Of a stretch of DNA of 9,673 bases, positions 6,931 through 9,673 are shown piece after piece (positions within the stretch are counted from its first letter, which is position 1; every line of letters begins with the position of its first letter). The stretch spans positions 801 through 10,473 of the forward strand of contig DBQZ01000001.1 of the NCBI GenBank assembly GCA_002305435.1, given 5' to 3'. The notes beneath the pieces are model-generated. The model searched no databases. It was not told where the DNA came from and saw nothing but the letters and a program-made list of their open reading frames with translations. The stretch comes from Clostridiales bacterium UBA1381. Lineage in GTDB: Bacteria; Bacillota; Clostridia; UBA1381. The position numbers and the translations under genes were made by a program.

Positions 6931-6975
6931 AAAATAGGCATAACACCCATAAATAAAATGGATATTATGCCTATT
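6931..6975 (-). terminator. Probable intrinsic terminator after the LysR gene
   Basis: AATAGGCATAA (6933-6943) and TTATGCCTATT (6965-6975) are perfect complements; pairing continues inward past two mismatches to CCAT/ATGG, closing a 7-base A-rich loop. Read on the minus strand the hairpin begins two bases after the LysR stop and is followed by TTCTATTTCC, a modest T-rich tail. It best fits an intrinsic terminator separating the LysR and dehydrogenase transcripts. Because it is A/T-rich and near-palindromic it could also be a protein-binding site. Confidence 0.6.
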
Positions 6976-6977
6976 CA

Positions 6978-7904
6978 TTAAAATGAAAGTTCGTTGTCTA
7001 TAACTTTTTTAACCTCGTCTATATAGAGTCTATCCAGATCGGAAAGTCTGTAATCATCTGCAAAAACGAGTGCGTCTCTATAAGACTGCTTAGCGCCCTG
7101 TATCTTTTTCTGCACCAGGTTCTGTGATTCCAAAATCTCGTTCGGAATAGGAGAGGTAAGCATGAACATCTTTTCATGAGTACTGATGGTAGATAGCTGG
7201 CTGCTTCTTGAGGACATATAGATCTGCTTTAAAAACGGACGAGCTGTTCTTCTGCGTGAGCGTATATCAGATAGCTCAGGAATGAAAGAATCATCTTCGA
7301 GTATTTCGATGTATCCATATAGGTTATCCATATCTATCTCATCCCGCTGTGCGAGAAAATCATTCTTTGATAAAAGCACCCTTGCTTCAAATTCCATCAA
7401 TGTTTCTGTTTTAAGGTTATGGCTGCTCAAAAGCTCAAGGTAAGCCTCTTCTTCATCAATAGGATAGCGGATTATGCCGAAATTAAAGTTTGCCGCAGCG
7501 ATGTCGTGAATAACATCGGCAGTATCGGTCTCCTTAAACTCAACTTCAAATTCTTTATAATTGGAAAAGATTTTTGAGAAGTTGGAGAATGCCAGAGAGG
7601 CATACATGGAATTTATAACCGAAATCCTGAGCTTGAACTCAGAATCCTCTCTTTTCTTATAAAGATTTTCAACCTCATTTATTTCAGCAATAATTCTCTT
7701 TGCGTACTCAAGGAAGGTCATTCCCTGCTTCGTCGGAACGACGCCGCGCGAACTTCTTCTGAAAATCGTAATGCCGAGAGAGGTTTCCAAATCCTTGATT
7801 GCCTTCGATAAGTTGGGCTGTCCCATGAATAAATTCTCAGCCGCTTGTGTAATAGAACCCGTTTTAGCCACCTCAACAGCATACTTTAAATGAAGTAAAT
7901 TCAA
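6978..7904 (-). CDS. LysR-family transcriptional regulator
   Basis: The 308-residue protein has the standard LysR N-terminal winged helix-turn-helix (about 1-60: LLHLKYAVEVAKTGSITQAAENL, GQPNLSKAIKDLETSLG, IFRRSSRGVVPTKQG), a linker helix to about 88, and a ligand-binding domain from about 90 to the end. It would act as a cytoplasmic DNA-binding regulator responding to a small-molecule ligand; neither ligand nor targets can be read from the sequence. Translation starts at TTG 7904-7902, supported by AAGGAGG at 7919-7913, eight bases upstream; the reading frame begins exactly at the usual LysR N-terminus. The gene lies 156 bases upstream of the alcohol dehydrogenase on the same strand, separated by a probable terminator, so it may control that gene but is not clearly co-transcribed with it. 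A good promoter lies directly upstream. Confidence 0.94.
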   Translation of the reverse strand: MNLLHLKYAVEVAKTGSITQAAENLFMGQPNLSKAIKDLETSLGITIFRRSSRGVVPTKQGMTFLEYAKRIIAEINEVENLYKKREDSEFKLRISVINSMYASLAFSNFSKIFSNYKEFEVEFKETDTADVIHDIAAANFNFGIIRYPIDEEEAYLELLSSHNLKTETLMEFEARVLLSKNDFLAQRDEIDMDNLYGYIEILEDDSFIPELSDIRSRRRTARPFLKQIYMSSRSSQLSTISTHEKMFMLTSPIPNEILESQNLVQKKIQGAKQSYRDALVFADDYRLSDLDRLYIDEVKKVIDNELSF

Positions 7905-7965
7905 TTATTTCGCCTCCTTGAAAATTTAACAGTTTACGATATTACAAAACGCACACTATGATATT

Positions 7966-7994
7966 ATTATAACGTATTTCATGTAACATTTCAA
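7966..7994 (-). promoter_or_regulatory. Promoter of the LysR gene
   Basis: On the minus strand TTGAAA (7994-7989) and TATAAT (7971-7966) are separated by exactly 17 bases, a near-consensus sigma-70/sigma-A promoter. Transcription would begin near 7959, giving a leader of about 55 bases before the TTG start. Confidence 0.75.
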
Positions 7995-8077
7995 TAAACT
8001 TTTTCTAATATTTTGACTAAAAACCCACATATATAATATAGACTCTTTGGTGATAATTTATAAAACGCAAAATGTGC

Positions 8078-8099
8078 AAATGGACAGATTTGTCCATTT
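8078..8099. promoter_or_regulatory. Perfect 9-4-9 inverted repeat, possible operator
   Basis: AAATGGACA (8078-8086) and TGTCCATTT (8091-8099) are exact inverted copies separated by GATT. It lies in the gap between the BNR_4 and LysR genes, just downstream of a minus-strand extended -10 element. It has no T-run on either side, so it resembles an operator more than a terminator. I cannot match it to a known regulator; a role in LysR-gene autoregulation is one guess. Imperfect outer arms (GTGAT at 8050-8054 and ATCAC at 8112-8116) could enclose it in a larger fold. Confidence 0.5.
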
Positions 8100-8103
8100 C
8101 CAA

Positions 8104-8112
8104 ATTATACCA
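8104..8112 (-). promoter_or_regulatory. Extended -10 promoter element upstream of the LysR gene
   Basis: The minus strand reads TGGTATAAT, an exact extended -10 (TGnTATAAT). The matching -35 position holds only TTTTTA, tolerable for an extended -10 promoter. A start near 8097 would fall inside the perfect 9-4-9 dyad, giving a second, operator-controlled leader of about 190 bases for the LysR gene. Unproven, but the positioning is suggestive. Confidence 0.4.
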
Positions 8113-8160
8113 TCACTAAAATGTGGTAAAAAAAAGGAAATTTTCAGCTTTAAAATGGTG

Positions 8161-8179
8161 TGAAAACAGGCAGTTTTCA
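8161..8179 (-). terminator. Weak hairpin at the end of the BNR_4 gene
   Basis: TGAAAAC (8161-8167) and GTTTTCA (8173-8179) form a 7-base stem with a 5-base loop that includes the stop codon of the BNR_4 gene. On the minus strand it is followed by ACACCATTTT and, 30 bases on, by an eight-T run. The stem is weak and the T-run distant, so termination here is uncertain. Confidence 0.3.
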
Positions 8180-9472
8180 GTGGACTTCAGTACGCCAGGT
8201 AAAGTCGTGCGAGAGCTTATAAACATAAAGCATTTCAGCATTCGGATAAGGCGGCTCAATTTGGGTATCGGAGTTATTCGGCCCATGTTCCCAGCGCAGA
8301 TAATACGAAATGCCGCTGGAAGCGGACTTATCCTTTATCCATTCCACACTCATGGGGTAATGGGTGAACGTGGAATTTGGTTTTTCCGCTTTTCCGCTCC
8401 AAGGCGCCAGTATATCCTCAGCTGAAAGCGGCATAAGCGTGGAATCATCGAGGATTATTTTCTGGCATTTACCGCTGTAATGCAGAAGCAGAGAAAGAGC
8501 CTTTCCGTCAAAAAACACAGGTGAAATTTCAAACATATGCGGAATTGCCCCGCCTCCGCAGAAATCCCATCTTTCCTCAAGCTCTGCTGATTTTATAATA
8601 TCCCAGCTGCTGCCGTTGAAGCGGGCGCAAAAAATCCCACTTTTTTCGTTATCATATTTGTGATACGTAATAACCGGATTTAGATTTTTATCAAAGCCGA
8701 CTGTGTGCATCATATTTGTAAGCCCACTTTTCTGAGGAAGCTCGTCGACTATTACATCCTTTGTCTGTGGGGTGATCGGAAGTGTAAGCTCTTTGCCGGC
8801 GCTGTTTTCCCAATGGATCATATCCCTTGAACGCATATAGCAGAGGTTAAAGCAGCTCTCTGCAAAATAGTTCGCCCGCCAGATGAATTCGGCGTGCATA
8901 TATCCATCCGGACCGAGTACCGGGCGGCTGTTGTGAAAATATGCGCTTGCGCCCGTTTCCGTTCCGTCGGTAAGAACAGGCAGACGACGCCATTCCTGAG
9001 ACTGTGTATCCCAGCGGTTTATGTGCTGTTTGCCGTTTCCGCTCATTCCGTCACGAAAGGTGAAATACAGCTCGCCGCTGTTGTCCGTAAAAAACTGCGG
9101 ATACGTCACACTTGTTTCGTTTTCGCCTGTCATAGTGTTTACACATTCAAGAGAAGAAAGGTCAAAAGGCCGGCTTGTACGCCAGTAATTAAGCGGCTGA
9201 TTGTGCATAGCTCCGCTCAAGTGGATATTGCCGTCACGGTCGAAACCGGCGGCTATCGCATGGTGGGAGCTGGTATTCCAGTCGGAGAGGATTTCTGTGC
9301 GAAAAAAATCCCAGTTCCCGTTGGGGAGGGTTCTTATGGCGGCAGTGAGATGAAGCGTTTCATCATAGTATGCTGCGAGCTGGTGGGAACCGCTCGTTAT
9401 AAGTACAGGCAGTCCGCAAAGATGAGCCGACCAGGCAGGGGCGATGTTTGACACTTCCAATATTTCGTTCAT
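8177..9472 (-). CDS. BNR_4-type beta-propeller protein, putative carbohydrate-active enzyme
   Basis: The 431-residue protein resembles the BNR_4 repeat family (PF15892), seven-bladed propellers that include ulvan lyases of CAZy families PL24/PL25 and many uncharacterised proteins. Family-like segments in order: PAWSAHLCGLPVLITSGSHQ (12-31), LAAYYDETLHLTAAIRTL (32-49), SSHHAIAAGFDRDGNIHLSGAMHNQPLNYWR (68-98), SVTYPQFF...ELYFTFRDGMSGNG (121-147), SAYFHNSRPVLGPDGYMHAEFIWR (176-199) and NMMHTVGFDKNLNPVITYHKY (253-273). His70/His71 and His90 sit where conserved His residues occur. No signal peptide is seen, so it is probably cytoplasmic and would act on imported oligosaccharides; activity and substrate are unknown. 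ATG 9472 is preferred: AAAGG (9489-9485) is 12 bases upstream but touches the alternative ATG at 9484, which would add four residues. It follows the yebC terminator immediately, with no visible promoter of its own. Confidence 0.8.
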   Translation of the reverse strand: MNEILEVSNIAPAWSAHLCGLPVLITSGSHQLAAYYDETLHLTAAIRTLPNGNWDFFRTEILSDWNTSSHHAIAAGFDRDGNIHLSGAMHNQPLNYWRTSRPFDLSSLECVNTMTGENETSVTYPQFFTDNSGELYFTFRDGMSGNGKQHINRWDTQSQEWRRLPVLTDGTETGASAYFHNSRPVLGPDGYMHAEFIWRANYFAESCFNLCYMRSRDMIHWENSAGKELTLPITPQTKDVIVDELPQKSGLTNMMHTVGFDKNLNPVITYHKYDNEKSGIFCARFNGSSWDIIKSAELEERWDFCGGGAIPHMFEISPVFFDGKALSLLLHYSGKCQKIILDDSTLMPLSAEDILAPWSGKAEKPNSTFTHYPMSVEWIKDKSASSGISYYLRWEHGPNNSDTQIEPPYPNAEMLYVYKLSHDFTWRTEVH

Positions 9473-9491
9473 TTTTTGGTACATCCTTTCA

Positions 9492-9528
9492 CAAAAAACA
9501 TATTCCGGAACATAGGCTGTTCCGGAAA
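9492..9528 (-). terminator. Intrinsic terminator after yebC
   Basis: TTCCGGAACA (9503-9512) and TGTTCCGGAA (9518-9527) are perfect complements around a 5-base loop. Read on the minus strand the stem is followed by TATGTTTTTT. It starts about nine bases after the yebC stop. The ribosome binding site of the BNR_4 gene begins only three bases beyond its T-run. Confidence 0.88.
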
Positions 9529-9535
9529 GCGGGTT

Positions 9536-9673
9536 TTATTCTTCGTCCGGCATATCCCAGTTATGGTATACATCCTGGACGTCATCGTTATCCTCGAGTG
9601 AATCGAGAAGTTTTGTCATCTGCTGTATCTGCGTCTCATCTGTAAGGGAGACCATAGTCTGCGGAACGAGCTG
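9536..9673 (-). CDS. yebC: YebC/PmpR-family protein, C-terminal end (partial)
   Basis: The last 45 residues of a gene that runs off the window edge are visible, ending in LLDSLEDNDDVQDVYHNWDMPDEE. The pattern LEDNDDVQ-VYHN-D is characteristic of the C-terminus of the YebC/PmpR family. These widespread cytoplasmic proteins were long described as transcriptional regulators and have more recently been linked to translation of difficult peptide stretches. The preceding residues QLVPQTMVSLTDET also fit the family (VP...V.L). The 5' part lies beyond 9673. An intrinsic terminator follows directly. The gene is too short here to judge anything beyond family membership. Confidence 0.93.
   Translation of the reverse strand, partial: QLVPQTMVSLTDETQIQQMTKLLDSLEDNDDVQDVYHNWDMPDEE

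Noticed and set aside
8123..8425. A 100-codon open frame on the plus strand running into the 3' end of the BNR_4 gene
   Set aside because: Most of it is antisense to the BNR_4 coding region and the predicted protein shows no motif; no ribosome binding site precedes the start.
8894..9451. A 185-codon open frame on the plus strand inside the BNR_4 gene
   Set aside because: It is fully antisense to a gene with clear family-like segments, and its translation shows no domain.

Overview
The window looks like chromosomal DNA from an anaerobic, probably gut-associated member of the Clostridia (Firmicutes). The evidence is a short 450-residue bacterial glucose-6-phosphate isomerase, strong AGGAGG-type ribosome binding sites, one TTG start, A/T-rich intergenic DNA with intrinsic terminators, an AdhE-like iron alcohol dehydrogenase, and an exact match to the Rex operator consensus known from clostridia. 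No species can be named from the sequence alone. There are no rRNA or tRNA genes, insertion sequences, CRISPR arrays or phage genes.

Layout: two convergent blocks meet at a shared bidirectional terminator near 5605-5640. The plus-strand block (55-5516) holds pgi (glucose-6-phosphate isomerase), a small P-loop protein of unknown function, thrC (threonine synthase), a strong terminator, then a galactokinase-family gene and a tandem-domain bacterial microcompartment (BMC-T) shell protein of the PduB type. The minus-strand block, read from right to left, holds the 3' end of yebC, a terminator, a BNR_4-type beta-propeller protein (possible intracellular carbohydrate-active enzyme), a LysR-family regulator, and an iron-dependent alcohol dehydrogenase. 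There is no gene-free stretch above 300 bases; the longest gap is 7905-8176, which holds promoter-like and dyad sequences upstream of the LysR gene.

How the genes may work together: most genes are central or fermentative carbon metabolism (hexose phosphate isomerisation, sugar phosphorylation, threonine formation, aldehyde/alcohol interconversion). The best regulatory signal is a perfect TTGTTAA-N4-TTAACAA dyad just upstream of the alcohol dehydrogenase. It predicts control by the NADH/NAD+ sensor Rex, so ethanol (or other alcohol) formation would respond to redox state. The most unexpected gene is the PduB-like shell protein: it lies downstream of a galactokinase-family gene, away from any other recognisable microcompartment gene in the window, and lacks the N-terminal extension of full-length PduB. 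Whether it belongs to a satellite microcompartment locus, and whether the convergent alcohol dehydrogenase has anything to do with it, cannot be settled here.

I did not find convincing evidence of a wholly new multi-gene system. The leads worth following are the isolated BMC-T gene, the variant sugar-binding motif in the galactokinase, the unsecreted BNR_4 protein sitting directly behind a terminator, and the unexplained perfect 9-4-9 dyad at 8078-8099.
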